A DNA stretch of 45,220 bases from Bacillota bacterium (GTDB lineage Bacteria; Bacillota; Clostridia; Lachnospirales; Lachnospiraceae), in assembly GCA_023663285.1 (NCBI GenBank), contig JAMPHT010000022.1, forward strand, positions 1 through 45,220, in the 5' to 3' direction. Below are positions 23,617 to 32,399 of this stretch, piece by piece. A program made the translations under genes and the position numbers. How positions within the stretch are numbered: the stretch's first letter is position 1; each line of letters begins with the position of its first letter. The notes beneath the pieces are model-generated. The model was not told the origin of the DNA, ran no database searches, and saw only the letters and a program-made list of their open reading frames with translations.

Positions 23617-25137
23617 ATGGAAAAACTCTCTTTCATTGAATATCAGGGGCTGGGAACCTTCCAGCGGATCTTATACAATATCCGACGAGTCCTTGCGGCG
23701 ATACCGGCCTTTTTTGCCAGGATCGGCAAGGCTGCCGGGCGCGGCATCAAGGCGGCTGTATTTGCAATCGGCAGAGAACTTAAGAGTGTAGTGATGACCC
23801 TGATCACAGGGTCGTGGAGAACCAAATTATCTTACCTTATTATGGGCTTTGGCAATCTGACCTGCGGCCAGATCGTCCGAGGCGCAGCCTTTCTGTTGTT
23901 TGAGATCGTATTTATCTGGTATACCGTGACCACCGGCGCAGGGTGGATGAGCAAGCTGGGCACCCTGGGGGATGTCCAGGCAGGCGAGGTATACGACGCC
24001 ATACTGGACACCTATGTCCGGGTAGGCGGAGACGATTCCTTCAAGATTCTCCTGTACGGCGGGCTTTCAGTGGTGTTCTGCATTGCGGCGGTGATCGTCT
24101 GGTGGATGAGCATCAAACAGAGCAAGGCAAATGACGAGCTGATCAAGAGCGGAAAGCATCCCCAGAAGTTTAAAGCGGACATTCACGATCTGGTAGATGC
24201 CAAATTCCACAAGACCCTGCTTGCGGTGCCGCTGATTGGAATTCTTTTATTTACGGTGCTTCCCATTGTGTTTATGATTGTGGTTGCATTTACCAACTAC
24301 GACGGCGCTCATGACGGCTTCAGCAACCTGTTCACCTGGGTGGGCTGGAAGAACTTTGCGGAGCTGTTTAATACCACAGACAGCAATTTGAACTATGCCT
24401 TCAGGCATATCCTGGGGTGGACCCTTGTCTGGGCGTTCTTTGCTACCTTCTCCAATTACTTCCTTGGGATCGTAGTGGCGCTTCTGATCAACAAGAAGGG
24501 AATCAAATTCAAGAAAATGTGGCGCGGCATCCTTGTCATGACAAGCGCGGTGCCTCAGTTTATCTCCTTGCTGTATATGTCAAAGCTTTTTGCAAAGAAC
24601 GGTCTGGTCAACGGATTCCTTGTGAAGTTGGGGATCCTTACCGCGCCCTTTGATTTCTGGGGAACGGCAAGCTCGGCGCGGATACTTGTCATCCTGATCA
24701 ATGTCTGGATCGGTATTCCCTATCTGATGCTGATCGCTACCGGTATCCTTATGAATATTCCGGAGGATCTGTATGAATCCGCAAAGATCGACGGTGCAAA
24801 TCCGGTGCAGGCGTTCGTGAAGATCACCCTTCCCTATATGCTGTTCATCACGGGTCCTTACCTGTTGACCAGCTTTATCGGCAATATCAACAATTTCAAC
24901 GTGATCTTCCTGCTGACAGGCGGAGCGATCTCCGATCCGAAGCTTACGGTGGGCGGGACCTCGGCCACGGATACGGATCTGTTGATCACCTGGCTGTATA
25001 AGATCACCACCGGCGCGGACAGTAACTACAAGCTGGCTTCCGTGGTGGGTATCCTGATATTCATTGTAGTCGCGGTATTGTCGCTGATCGTCTACAATGT
25101 ACTGCCGTCAAATAAGAATGAGGAGGATTTCCAATAA
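23617..25137 (+). CDS. Maltodextrin ABC transporter permease (MalF-like)
   Basis: The first of two membrane subunits of the sugar importer. The 506 residues have a long N-terminal part: an amphipathic/basic stretch (1-75), hydrophobic segments near 80-110 and 140-165, then the core permease region. The conserved EAA loop that docks the ATPase is ESAKIDGANPVQAFVKITLP (about 390-409). The long N-terminal extension is expected for MalF, although here it is larger than average. ATG 23617 is chosen because GAGGCGG lies 7 bases upstream; two ATGs (23602, 23611) in the same frame are closer to or upstream of it. It overlaps malG-type gene's start by one base. No ATPase gene is in the operon, so a shared one (MsiK/MalK type) must serve it. 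Confidence 0.92.
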   Translation: MEKLSFIEYQGLGTFQRILYNIRRVLAAIPAFFARIGKAAGRGIKAAVFAIGRELKSVVMTLITGSWRTKLSYLIMGFGNLTCGQIVRGAAFLLFEIVFIWYTVTTGAGWMSKLGTLGDVQAGEVYDAILDTYVRVGGDDSFKILLYGGLSVVFCIAAVIVWWMSIKQSKANDELIKSGKHPQKFKADIHDLVDAKFHKTLLAVPLIGILLFTVLPIVFMIVVAFTNYDGAHDGFSNLFTWVGWKNFAELFNTTDSNLNYAFRHILGWTLVWAFFATFSNYFLGIVVALLINKKGIKFKKMWRGILVMTSAVPQFISLLYMSKLFAKNGLVNGFLVKLGILTAPFDFWGTASSARILVILINVWIGIPYLMLIATGILMNIPEDLYESAKIDGANPVQAFVKITLPYMLFITGPYLLTSFIGNINNFNVIFLLTGGAISDPKLTVGGTSATDTDLLITWLYKITTGADSNYKLASVVGILIFIVVAVLSLIVYNVLPSNKNEEDFQ

Positions 25138-26024
25138 TGAGTGAGAAAACTTCCAAAAAATATAAAAGCTTAAAGAAAAAGACCATGGTTGGCAACATTG
25201 TCACCTACGTTATACTGACGTTGATCTCCGTTGTCTGGCTGATCCCCTTTGTTATGATCGTGCTGGAGTCCTTCCGTGGCGAGACTACCATGCAGGTGGG
25301 TTATGTCATTCCGAAGGAGTGGAGCCTGAAGAATTATGCCGCCCTTTTCGCGGGGACCTCAGAGGTGGTGAAATATCCCAAGTGGTATTTGAACACCCTG
25401 ATCATTGCCGTTGCGGTAGCGATCATTCAGCCCATTATGGTGCTCTGTGTGAGCTATACCCTGTCAAGGACAAGGTTTGCCTCCAGAAAGCTGCTGATGA
25501 ACGCTATGCTTGTCATCGGGATGTTTCCCGGCTTCCTGTCCATGATCATCATGTATAAGGTATTAAGTGGCATGGGTCTCACCGGCACCGGCGCCATCTG
25601 GGGATTGATCCTTGTATACACCGCCAGCTCCGGCATGGGCTATTATGTATCCAAGGGCTTTTTCGACACGGTTCCCAAATCCCTGGACGAGGCGGCCAGA
25701 GTGGACGGGGCAACAAGGGCAAGGGTTCTGTTTTCCATTATCATTCCCATGTCAAAGCCCATTATCATTTATACCATACTGACCGCATTCATGGCTCCCT
25801 GGGGAGATTTCATGTTTGCCAGCTATATCGCCCACAATACCAGCGAGGGTATGAACGTGGCGGTAGGTCTGAATAATATGATCGGCAGTGCCACCAGCCT
25901 GTCGGCTCACTACACGGAGTTCTGTGCCGGCGGCGTTCTGGTCGCTATTCCCATCACGATCCTGTTCATGTGCCTTCAGAAGTACTATGTGGAGGGCGTG
26001 ACCGGCGGCGCGGTAAAGGGCTAA
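25137..26024 (+). CDS. Maltodextrin ABC transporter permease (MalG-like)
   Basis: The second permease subunit, 295 residues with six predicted membrane segments, starting after a basic cytoplasmic tail (SEKTSKKYKSLKKKT). The EAA loop is DEAARVDGATRARVLFSIIIP (about 187-207). The first base of its ATG is the last base of the preceding stop (TAATG), so the two permeases are made in step. GAGGA within the end of the previous gene is the ribosome site. It closes the operon; three hairpins follow within 150 bases. Confidence 0.94.
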   Translation: MSEKTSKKYKSLKKKTMVGNIVTYVILTLISVVWLIPFVMIVLESFRGETTMQVGYVIPKEWSLKNYAALFAGTSEVVKYPKWYLNTLIIAVAVAIIQPIMVLCVSYTLSRTRFASRKLLMNAMLVIGMFPGFLSMIIMYKVLSGMGLTGTGAIWGLILVYTASSGMGYYVSKGFFDTVPKSLDEAARVDGATRARVLFSIIIPMSKPIIIYTILTAFMAPWGDFMFASYIAHNTSEGMNVAVGLNNMIGSATSLSAHYTEFCAGGVLVAIPITILFMCLQKYYVEGVTGGAVKG

Positions 26025-26032
26025 GTATGAAC

Positions 26033-26090
26033 GGAATGAAGATTTTCTAAGGTCAGAAAGGACCTGACCTAAGAAAATCTAAGTCATTCC
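26033..26090 (+). repeat. Long inverted repeat after the permease operon
   Basis: GATTTTCTAAGGTCAG (26041-26056) pairs with CTGACCTAAGAAAATC (26064-26079), 15 of 16 matched, with the outer GGAATGA (26033-26039) and TCATTCC (26084-26090). The loop is about 7 bases. There is no T-run, so it is more likely an mRNA-protecting or extragenic palindrome than a terminator. Confidence 0.7.
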
Positions 26091-26092
26091 GA

Positions 26093-26117
26093 GAAGAATC
26101 CGCTTTGCGGATTCTTC
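26093..26117. repeat. Perfect 11-bp hairpin
   Basis: GAAGAATCCGC (26093-26103) with GCGGATTCTTC (26107-26117), loop TTT. It is the second of three stacked hairpins between the convergent operons. Confidence 0.7.
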
Positions 26118-26134
26118 CGGCCCTGTACAGAAAC

Positions 26135-26170
26135 AAGGGCGTCCGTCAGCATAGCTGGCGGGCGCCCTTT
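26135..26170 (+). terminator. Terminator of the maltodextrin operon
   Basis: AAGGGCGTCCGTCAGC (26135-26150) pairs with GCTGGCGGGCGCCCTT (26154-26169), 16 pairs including two G-U, loop ATA, then TTTATATTA. It lies 16 bases from the stop of the minus-strand gene and may serve both. Confidence 0.75.
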
Positions 26171-26185
26171 ATATTACAGCGTCTG

Positions 26186-26986
26186 TTACAGAGAAAGAAG
26201 GATTATCGGAAGCAGGACGCCCAAGATCATTGCAATCAGGGTGAGAATAAATCCCACAGTGGGTTTACCGCCGGTTTCGGAGGGCTTGGGAGCTAAGATC
26301 AATCCGATTCCTCCGATGATGATGCCCAACAGAGGGATGACGCTGAATACGATTCCCAGGATGCCCAAAAGCCGGATGCGCTTTTCTGTTTTCGCACCTG
26401 CCTGCTGCAGTTCGGGATTTTCTTCCTTTACCTGAGGGGCAAGGGCGGAGATAAAATCGCAGAACTTCTCACATTCGGGCTGCTGCGCAATATTGACATG
26501 ATGGTAAGAGTCCGATTTGTAATTGATCGCATCCACCCTGATCACGGCAGGGTTCTCGCCCTCCTTGTCTCTCATGACGAAGGTGAAGCTGCTGACCAGA
26601 TCCTTTTTCCGGGTTACGTTGACGAAGAGATCCCCCAGGATATCCTTTGTGAACCGATCAGGCTCCGAGGCTGCTATCGTCCCGTCCTTCATGAATGTCA
26701 GGGGGATCACCCAGAAGCTGTCGTCCTGATATGTCAGCCCGTAGTAATAATAATGGGTGACGGAACGGCGGGGGTTGACCTGGGTGGTTTTCTCATAGTG
26801 TGCGTACAGCACCGGGTAATCGGCGGCCTCCGGCAGCACCCTGACCACCGCTTCCTTCAGTTTCTTCTTGTCTTCGCCGTCTTCGATCTTTTTCTTGTTT
26901 GCGCTTCGCCGTATGATCATATAGATGATCTCCACAACGAAGAAAGCGATAAGAATGATCCAAACGATAGTCCGTGAATCAGGCAT
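26186..26986 (-). CDS. Hypothetical membrane protein, three membrane segments
   Basis: A 266-residue protein of unknown function. One membrane helix lies at the N-terminus (TIVWIILIAFFVVEIIYMII, about 5-24), followed by a soluble domain of about 170 residues with YYYYGLTYQDDSFWVIPLTF. Two further hydrophobic helices end the chain (LLGILGIVFSVIPLLGIIIGGIGLIL and VGFILTLIAMILGVLLPIILL). The start at 26986 follows GAGGAGG by 6 bases and fits the promoter at 27024-27052; an open frame reaching 27166 crosses that promoter and is not used. It is divergent from pyrE. Confidence 0.8.
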   Translation of the reverse strand: MPDSRTIVWIILIAFFVVEIIYMIIRRSANKKKIEDGEDKKKLKEAVVRVLPEAADYPVLYAHYEKTTQVNPRRSVTHYYYYGLTYQDDSFWVIPLTFMKDGTIAASEPDRFTKDILGDLFVNVTRKKDLVSSFTFVMRDKEGENPAVIRVDAINYKSDSYHHVNIAQQPECEKFCDFISALAPQVKEENPELQQAGAKTEKRIRLLGILGIVFSVIPLLGIIIGGIGLILAPKPSETGGKPTVGFILTLIAMILGVLLPIILLSL

Positions 26987-27023
26987 TTTGAACTCCTCCT
27001 CTTTTGGTTTTTGGTGTACTTTC

Positions 27024-27052
27024 ATTTTAGCAAAGAATACCCTGTTCTTCAA
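27024..27052 (-). promoter_or_regulatory. Promoter of the minus-strand membrane protein gene
   Basis: Read on the minus strand: TTGAAG (27052-27047), 17 bases, TAAAAT (27029-27024). Confidence 0.7.
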
Positions 27053-27097
27053 GGGGGGTGAAAAATTCAGCCTTGTAAAATTGATACCAAAATCCCG

Positions 27098-27126
27098 TTG
27101 AACAAAAGCTTGTCTTGTGGTAAAGT
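27098..27126 (+). promoter_or_regulatory. Promoter of pyrE
   Basis: TTGAAC (27098-27103), 17 bases, TAAAGT (27121-27126). No PyrR-type attenuator is visible in the short leader. Confidence 0.65.
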
Positions 27127-27157
27127 ATAAGGAGAAAACAAAGGAGCATCGACGGGT

Positions 27158-27832
27158 ATGGAGCAATACAAGCAGGAATTTATTGCGTTCATGGTGGACA
27201 GCCGGGCTTTGAAGTTTGGTGAGTTTACCTTAAAAAGCGGCAGAAAATCTCCTTTCTTTATGAATGCGGGAGCCTATGTGACAGGCACACAGTTACGAAA
27301 GCTGGGGGAATATTACGCCAGAGCGATCCATGAGAATTACGGGGATGATTTTGACGTGCTGTTCGGCCCGGCGTACAAGGGTATACCATTGAGCGTGACG
27401 ACAGCCATTGCCTACAGCGATCTGTACGGCAGGGATGTGCGTTACTGCTCCAACCGAAAAGAGGAAAAGGATCACGGCGATGGGGGGATACTTCTGGGAA
27501 GCGGCCTTAAAAGCGGAGACAGAGTGGTCATGATCGAAGACGTCACCACATCGGGGAAGTCCATTGAAGAGACCTATCCTATCATTAAAGCCCAGGGAAA
27601 TGTGGAGATCAAGGGGCTGATGGTATCCTTGAACCGCATGGAAAAGGGACTTGGCGGACAGGTGAGCGCCCTGGATGAGATAAAACAGAAATACGGGTTT
27701 GAGGCACACGCTATTGTAAATATGCGGGAGGTTGTGGAGTATCTGTACAACAGACCGTACAAAGGACAAAACTATATTGATGATTCGATAAAGGCGGCGA
27801 TTGATAAATATTATGAAGCATATGGTGCATAG
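27158..27832 (+). CDS. pyrE: Orotate phosphoribosyltransferase
   Basis: PyrE joins orotate to PRPP to make OMP, the substrate of the pyrF product encoded 8 kb upstream. The 224 residues carry the type I PRT features: LKSGRKSPFFMNAG near the start, FGPAYKGIPL, the flexible catalytic loop with NRKEEKDHGDGG (about 105-116) and the PRPP-binding VVMIEDVTTSGKS (about 126-138). ATG 27158 follows AAAGGAG by 11 bases. It has its own promoter and is followed by two small membrane-protein genes. It reads as a complete enzyme. Confidence 0.96.
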   Translation: MEQYKQEFIAFMVDSRALKFGEFTLKSGRKSPFFMNAGAYVTGTQLRKLGEYYARAIHENYGDDFDVLFGPAYKGIPLSVTTAIAYSDLYGRDVRYCSNRKEEKDHGDGGILLGSGLKSGDRVVMIEDVTTSGKSIEETYPIIKAQGNVEIKGLMVSLNRMEKGLGGQVSALDEIKQKYGFEAHAIVNMREVVEYLYNRPYKGQNYIDDSIKAAIDKYYEAYGA

Positions 27833-27899
27833 TGAAGAGATGAGCGAACAAAATGATATTCTGACCACGGGTGAAAAGAAAACCGAAAGGAGCACAGTT

Positions 27900-28052
27900 A
27901 TGGAACAGAAGGTGTATAAGACAATGAAGCTGGCCGGAGCAACAAATATTGCCATAGGGGTCATCTCCCTTGTGGTGGGGATCGTGACAGGGATCCTGCT
28001 GCTTGTGACCGGCGGCAGGCTGCTTGCACGTAAGTCGAATATATTATTTTAA
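27900..28052 (+). CDS. Small single-span membrane protein, 50 residues
   Basis: MEQKVYKTMKLAGATNIAIG opens a 50-residue protein with one Gly/Val/Leu-rich membrane helix (about 14-40) and a short basic end (GGRLLARKSN). The start is supported by AAAGGAG at 27885-27892. Such small proteins are often found in clostridia beside DUF6142-type genes. An earlier in-frame start inside pyrE lacks a ribosome site. Function unknown. Confidence 0.7.
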   Translation: MEQKVYKTMKLAGATNIAIGVISLVVGIVTGILLLVTGGRLLARKSNILF

Positions 28053-28066
28053 ATAGGAGCAGCTGC

Positions 28067-28109
28067 GGGGCATTTCCTGCGAGGTGGACAACTCGCCCGG
28101 AAGTGCCCC
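28067..28109 (+). terminator. Strong hairpin between two small membrane-protein genes
   Basis: GGGGCATTTCC (28067-28077) pairs with GGAAGTGCCCC (28099-28109) with one G-U, and the inner GCGAG (28079-28083) with CTCGC (28092-28096). It is followed by TTTAGAATTTT. It reads as a terminator, yet the next gene starts only 11 bases later without a ribosome site, so it may also control that gene. Confidence 0.65.
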
Positions 28110-28120
28110 TTTAGAATTTT

Positions 28121-28441
28121 ATGAGTAAAAGAAAAGGCTATATCTTTACAAATAAAAGACATTCCAACAGGGGGATCATGTCCGTTATTCTGGGCATTAT
28201 CAGCTTGGCGGCGCTGGTGACGGCAGTGTTTTTCTCTTACCTGAGCGGTGGGGAGGCTGCCGTAAAATACGGATTCACCGGGGTGCTGGCCATGGTGTTT
28301 TCACTGGTGGGGGTGGCGCTGGGGGTGCTGACAGCCTGCGACAAAAGCTATTACAGATTTTTCCCCGTGCTGGGAGTGATACTGAATGTGATAGACTTAG
28401 GGGGCGTCAGCCTGATTTTGTATGCAGGGGTAAACCTCTGA
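28121..28441 (+). CDS. DUF6142-like small membrane protein
   Basis: A 106-residue protein with a basic start (MSKRKGYIFTNKRHSNRG) and three hydrophobic helices (about 19-40, 53-74, 82-104). The pattern fits the DUF6142 group of clostridial membrane proteins, though I name the family from memory. The start ATG 28121 has no Shine-Dalgarno sequence: TTTAGAATTTT precedes it, right after a large hairpin. Translation may rely on coupling, on a leaderless transcript, or on a later start such as ATG near residue 20. Function unknown. Confidence 0.65.
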   Translation: MSKRKGYIFTNKRHSNRGIMSVILGIISLAALVTAVFFSYLSGGEAAVKYGFTGVLAMVFSLVGVALGVLTACDKSYYRFFPVLGVILNVIDLGGVSLILYAGVNL

Positions 28442-28442
28442 C

Positions 28443-28465
28443 AATAGTTCAGCGGCTAAACTGTT
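28443..28465. promoter_or_regulatory. Dyad upstream of the aminopeptidase gene
   Basis: AGTTCAGC (28446-28453) and GCTAAACT (28455-28462) form an almost perfect inverted repeat around a single base, extended by AAT and GTT (11 pairs counting G-U). With a 1-base centre it suits a DNA-binding dimer more than an RNA hairpin. Confidence 0.35.
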
Positions 28466-28496
28466 GCACACGACACAGGAAAGGCAGGTTTTTCAA

Positions 28497-30626
28497 ATGA
28501 CGGAGGAAATAACGGTTTCACAGGAGATATTGGAGGAGCGTTACGAGCTTGCGGTGGAACGCATCCGCAGCATTCCGGCGGAGCGCCTCGGCAGGGAGGA
28601 GTTAAAGCGCTATTTTGACAGCGTGGCGGCGTTTCTGCTTCTGCTGAATGACACGAGGAGCTTTCTGGCGGAGGGCGGCCTGGAGAAAGCGCCGTTGGAA
28701 GAGCTGCAAAGGCGTAATCATGAGCTGTACGAGGATGTGCTCCCGGCCCATTATGAGGAAAGCTATGGCAATCCCGCCTATGCGGTGAGCAGGCTGGGAA
28801 AAGAGTACGGCGGGCTGTTGAGCCACTTGTATTACAGGCTTCGGTGGCTGATTGGAGCCGTGTATGAGGGCAGGCTGGAGGATCTGACGGTAGGCATGGA
28901 GCTGTTCCTGGAGGTGTATACCCTGTTTGCTTACACGGAGGCGGAGGGCGCTGCGGGTAAAAGCGCATCAGGCGCAGGCGTTGTCGATGGAGCCGCAGCC
29001 CCGGCAGGGCAGGAGCTTTCGCAGGAGGCGGATTCAGGACTTCCCGACCCGTCGGAGATCCGGGACATCCTGTACTGGCACGTCAGCGACAATGCAGACA
29101 GGGACGAGGAGAGACGGGTATGGAACCAGGTGAGCCCTGAGAATCGCTTCTGTGTGGATATCGTCATGAACAGTGACTTAAACGATGTGAGATATCTGTA
29201 CGCTTATGGAAAATATGTCAGCGAAAATGAACTGGAGATGGCAAGATACATGGCTTCCCTTCCGGAGGCGACTATTGCCACCATGGCGGATACCTATACG
29301 GAGGGCTACCGCATCGGCTTTGAGGTGACAGGGAAGGACCTGTCAAAGAAAAAGACGGCGGGAATCTATTATCATATAGGCTTTGAACGGATGATCCGCC
29401 GGGCGGTGGAGAATTTTGCAAAGCTGGACCTGAAGTCTATCGTCAGCCCTGACGGGGTGGGAGGCGGTACGGTGAACAGGCAGTACGGCTATGACCACAG
29501 GGAGGATAACAGCCTGTTCCTGGACAGACGTTATGTGAATCGCAGGCTGGAAGCGCTGCACACAGGATATGAGAAATACAAAGCAGAGGCCAAGGACTAT
29601 GCAGGTCCCGCCGTGGTGGAGACCTTCGGCGAGGCGGATTTTGATCCGATGAACAAGGCGGAGGCGCTGAAGCTTAGCGGGGAGCAGAATAAACTGTGGG
29701 TGGAGTTTCAGACCAAATTCAACGAGCTCAGGCGGCAGTATATCCCTGAGGAGGAGCGGAGCTTTACCATTATCTCTTTTCCCGTGCCGGAGGTGGGCCC
29801 TGTATTTCGGGAGCTGTTTGATGAGACTATCCGGCTGAACACCCTGGATTATATGCTTTACCGGGATGTGCAGCAGAAGCTGATCGACGCGCTGGACACT
29901 GCGGATCACTGCGAGGTGAAGGGCTGTGGGGACAATCGGACCGACCTGAAGGTGAATCTGTGGAAGCTGAAGGATCCCGAAAAGGAGACTATCTTTGAAA
30001 ACTGCGTGGCGGATGTGAATATCCCCGTGGGAGAGGTGTTTACCTCCCCTGTGCTGGAGGGGACGGAAGGCACGCTCCATGTGACAAGGGTGTTTCTGGA
30101 CGGTCTGGAGTACAGGGATCTGTGTCTGACCTTTGAGGACGGTATGATTCGGGACTACACCTGCGGCAATTTTGAGACGGAAGAGGAAAACAGAAGCTTT
30201 GTCAGAGAAAACATTCTGTTTCGTCATGAGACTCTGCCCATAGGCGAGTTTGCCATCGGCACCAATACCACTGCCTATGTGATGGCAAGGAGGCTTGGAG
30301 TGGAGGCAAAGCTGCCCATCCTGATCGCGGAGAAAACGGGGCCTCATTTCGCGGTGGGGGATACCTGCTACCAGGGCACGGAGGATGTGCGGGTGTACAA
30401 TCCCGACGGCAAAGAGATCGTGGCGAAGGAAAATTCCAGGTCCGCGCAGCGGAAGGATGATCCGGAGAAGGCTTATTTTAACTGTCACACCGATATTACC
30501 ATCCCCTATGACGAGCTGGGAGAGCTGACTGCCGTCAGGAAGGATGGCGTAAGGATCCCCATTATCAGGGACGGCAGATTTGTGCTGGCAGGAACGGAGC
30601 TTCTGAACGAGGCATTTGAAAAATAA
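28497..30626 (+). CDS. M29-like aminopeptidase with a long extra N-terminal region
   Basis: The C-terminal half (about 370-709) matches the M29 family of metal aminopeptidases (AmpS/AmpT type), which remove N-terminal residues from peptides. It contains the NRTDLKVNL motif, GEVFTSP with metal ligand Glu513, GEFAIGTN with Glu584, GPHFAVGD with His617, and the CHTDITIP segment with His664 and Asp666. The first 370 residues are not part of a normal M29 enzyme (about 410 residues in total): they are helix-rich and include an Ala/Gly-rich linker near 155-180. The start ATG 28497 has AGGAAAGG about 12 bases upstream; the TTG at 28464 overlaps a dyad. Whether the extra part regulates or binds substrate is unknown. 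Confidence 0.8.
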   Translation: MTEEITVSQEILEERYELAVERIRSIPAERLGREELKRYFDSVAAFLLLLNDTRSFLAEGGLEKAPLEELQRRNHELYEDVLPAHYEESYGNPAYAVSRLGKEYGGLLSHLYYRLRWLIGAVYEGRLEDLTVGMELFLEVYTLFAYTEAEGAAGKSASGAGVVDGAAAPAGQELSQEADSGLPDPSEIRDILYWHVSDNADRDEERRVWNQVSPENRFCVDIVMNSDLNDVRYLYAYGKYVSENELEMARYMASLPEATIATMADTYTEGYRIGFEVTGKDLSKKKTAGIYYHIGFERMIRRAVENFAKLDLKSIVSPDGVGGGTVNRQYGYDHREDNSLFLDRRYVNRRLEALHTGYEKYKAEAKDYAGPAVVETFGEADFDPMNKAEALKLSGEQNKLWVEFQTKFNELRRQYIPEEERSFTIISFPVPEVGPVFRELFDETIRLNTLDYMLYRDVQQKLIDALDTADHCEVKGCGDNRTDLKVNLWKLKDPEKETIFENCVADVNIPVGEVFTSPVLEGTEGTLHVTRVFLDGLEYRDLCLTFEDGMIRDYTCGNFETEEENRSFVRENILFRHETLPIGEFAIGTNTTAYVMARRLGVEAKLPILIAEKTGPHFAVGDTCYQGTEDVRVYNPDGKEIVAKENSRSAQRKDDPEKAYFNCHTDITIPYDELGELTAVRKDGVRIPIIRDGRFVLAGTELLNEAFEK

Positions 30627-30672
30627 ACAAATTGTGACAACTCTTAAGTTTTTGTTTTTTCGTTGTTAATGG

Positions 30673-30701
30673 TTGCGAAAAGCTTCTTATTTTAGTAAGA
30701 T
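30673..30701 (+). promoter_or_regulatory. Promoter of purE
   Basis: TTGCGA (30673-30678), 17 bases, TAAGAT (30696-30701). No purine riboswitch or PurR box could be recognised in the 33-base leader. Confidence 0.6.
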
Positions 30702-30734
30702 AAAAGGGAATGGAGATTTACAGGAAAGGCGAGA

Positions 30735-31262
30735 ATGCTTATGGCTAAGGCGGATAACAGGCCCCTTGTGGGCATTGTGATGGGAAGTGATTCCGATTTA
30801 AAGGTTATGTCGAAGGCGGCTGAGCTGCTGGAAGAGCTTAAGATCGATCATGAGATCAGGATCATTTCCGCCCACCGGGAGCCGGATGTGCTGATCGACT
30901 GGTGCGGCAGCGCAGAGGAGCGGGGTATCCGGGTGATCATTGCAGGAGCCGGTATGGCAGCCGCCCTGCCGGGTATGTGTGCAGCCCTGTTTGCCCTTCC
31001 GGTCATCGGCGTGCCCCTTTCCGGCAAAAATCTGGACGGTATGGACGCGGTATTCTCTATTCTGCAGATGCCCCCCGGAGTCCCGGTTGCCACAGTGGCC
31101 ATCGACGGGGCGAAAAATGCGGCCATTCTGGCGGCAAGGATCCTTGCGGCGTCGGACGAAGGGCTGCTGGAAAAGCTGAAAAGCTACAGCAGGAATCAGA
31201 AGGAACAGGTCATGGCAAAGGATGCGAAGCTGCAGCAGACAGGATACCGGGATTATACATAA
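30735..31262 (+). CDS. purE: N5-carboxyaminoimidazole ribonucleotide mutase
   Basis: PurE moves the carboxyl group of N5-CAIR to C4 to give CAIR in purine synthesis. The 175 residues are normal for class I PurE: VGIVMGSDSDLKVM (about 12-25), the SAHREPDVL active-site loop with its His, IIAGAGMAAALPGM and VPLSGKNLDGMDAVFSILQMP. ATG 30735 and ATG 30741 are both possible; GGAAAGGCGAG upstream suits either. It is first in the purE-M-N-D cluster. Confidence 0.96.
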   Translation: MLMAKADNRPLVGIVMGSDSDLKVMSKAAELLEELKIDHEIRIISAHREPDVLIDWCGSAEERGIRVIIAGAGMAAALPGMCAALFALPVIGVPLSGKNLDGMDAVFSILQMPPGVPVATVAIDGAKNAAILAARILAASDEGLLEKLKSYSRNQKEQVMAKDAKLQQTGYRDYT

Positions 31263-31373
31263 GTTGGACCATTGATGGAAAATAAGTCAGACTCCGTTAG
31301 ATTTGTAATGCCGGAGACGGCATGGGAGGAGGCTTGAGAACAGCGTCCGCACAAGGCGGCATGGGGGTGTGAG

Positions 31374-32399
31374 ATGGATTACAAAAAAGCGGGAGTAGAT
31401 ATAGAGGCAGGCTACAGATCAGTGGAGTTGATGAAGCAATATGTAAAGGAGACCATGCGCCCTGAGGCGCTGGGCGGGCTGGGAGGTTTTTCCGGCGCTT
31501 TTTCCATAGAGGCGGCAAAAGGAATGGAAAAGCCGGTGCTGTTGTCGGGAACGGACGGCGTGGGCACGAAGCTAAAGCTTGCTTTTCTTATGGATAAGCA
31601 TGATACCGTGGGCATCGACTGTGTTGCAATGTGTGTCAACGACGTTATCTGCGCGGGCGGAGAACCTCTTTTCTTCCTGGATTACATAGCCTGCGGGAAG
31701 AATCATCCCGAAAAGATAGCAGCCATCGTGAAGGGAGTGGCGGAAGGCTGCAGACAGGCAGGCGCGACTCTGATCGGCGGCGAGACGGCGGAGCATCCGG
31801 GACTGATGCCGGAGGAGGAATATGACCTGGCGGGATTTACCGTGGGTATCGTGGACGAGAAGGATCTGATCACCGGCGCGGACATCAAGGCCGGCGACGT
31901 TTTGATCGGTATTGCCTCATCGGGGGTACATTCCAACGGATTTTCCCTGATACGCAAGGTCTTTGAGATGACCAGGGAAAGCCTGGACACTTATTATGAC
32001 GAGCTTGGGACCACCCTGGGAGAGGCACTGCTCAAGCCCACCAAAATCTATGTACAGGCGATGAAAGCATTAAAAAAAGCGGGTGTTATTGTAAAAGGCT
32101 CCAGCCATATCACAGGGGGAGGCTTTTACGAAAATATTCCCAGGATGCTTCCCGAAGGTATCCGGGCTGTGGTGGAGAAGGACAGCTATCAGGTCCCTGC
32201 CATATTCCGGCTTTTGCAGAGGACCGGCGGAATCGAAGAGCAGATGATGTACAATACCTATAATATGGGGCTGGGTATGGTGCTGGCAGTGGATGCGGCG
32301 GATGGGGACAAAGCCCTGAATGTGCTGGAGGCCGCAGGGGAGACCCCTTACATCGTAGGCCGCTGTGAGACGGGTGAAAAGGGAGTTGTCATATGCTGA
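31374..32399 (+). CDS. purM: Phosphoribosylformylglycinamidine cyclo-ligase
   Basis: PurM closes the imidazole ring to make AIR, using ATP. The 341 residues have the family signatures [11 protein letters not shown] at the start, [16 protein letters not shown] (about 56-72), the ATP-site [20 protein letters not shown] and [10 protein letters not shown]. It follows purE by 111 bases, a gap with a small CCGTCTC-type stem near 31312-31325 but no clear promoter. Its stop overlaps the purN start by 7 bases. Confidence 0.96.
   Translation: MDYKKAGVDIEAGYRSVELMKQYVKETMRPEALGGLGGFSGAFSIEAAKGMEKPVLLSGTDGVGTKLKLAFLMDKHDTVGIDCVAMCVNDVICAGGEPLFFLDYIACGKNHPEKIAAIVKGVAEGCRQAGATLIGGETAEHPGLMPEEEYDLAGFTVGIVDEKDLITGADIKAGDVLIGIASSGVHSNGFSLIRKVFEMTRESLDTYYDELGTTLGEALLKPTKIYVQAMKALKKAGVIVKGSSHITGGGFYENIPRMLPEGIRAVVEKDSYQVPAIFRLLQRTGGIEEQMMYNTYNMGLGMVLAVDAADGDKALNVLEAAGETPYIVGRCETGEKGVVIC

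Noticed and set aside
30600-30735. Purine riboswitch before purE
   Set aside because: The leader after the predicted promoter is only about 30 bases and lacks the three-way junction.
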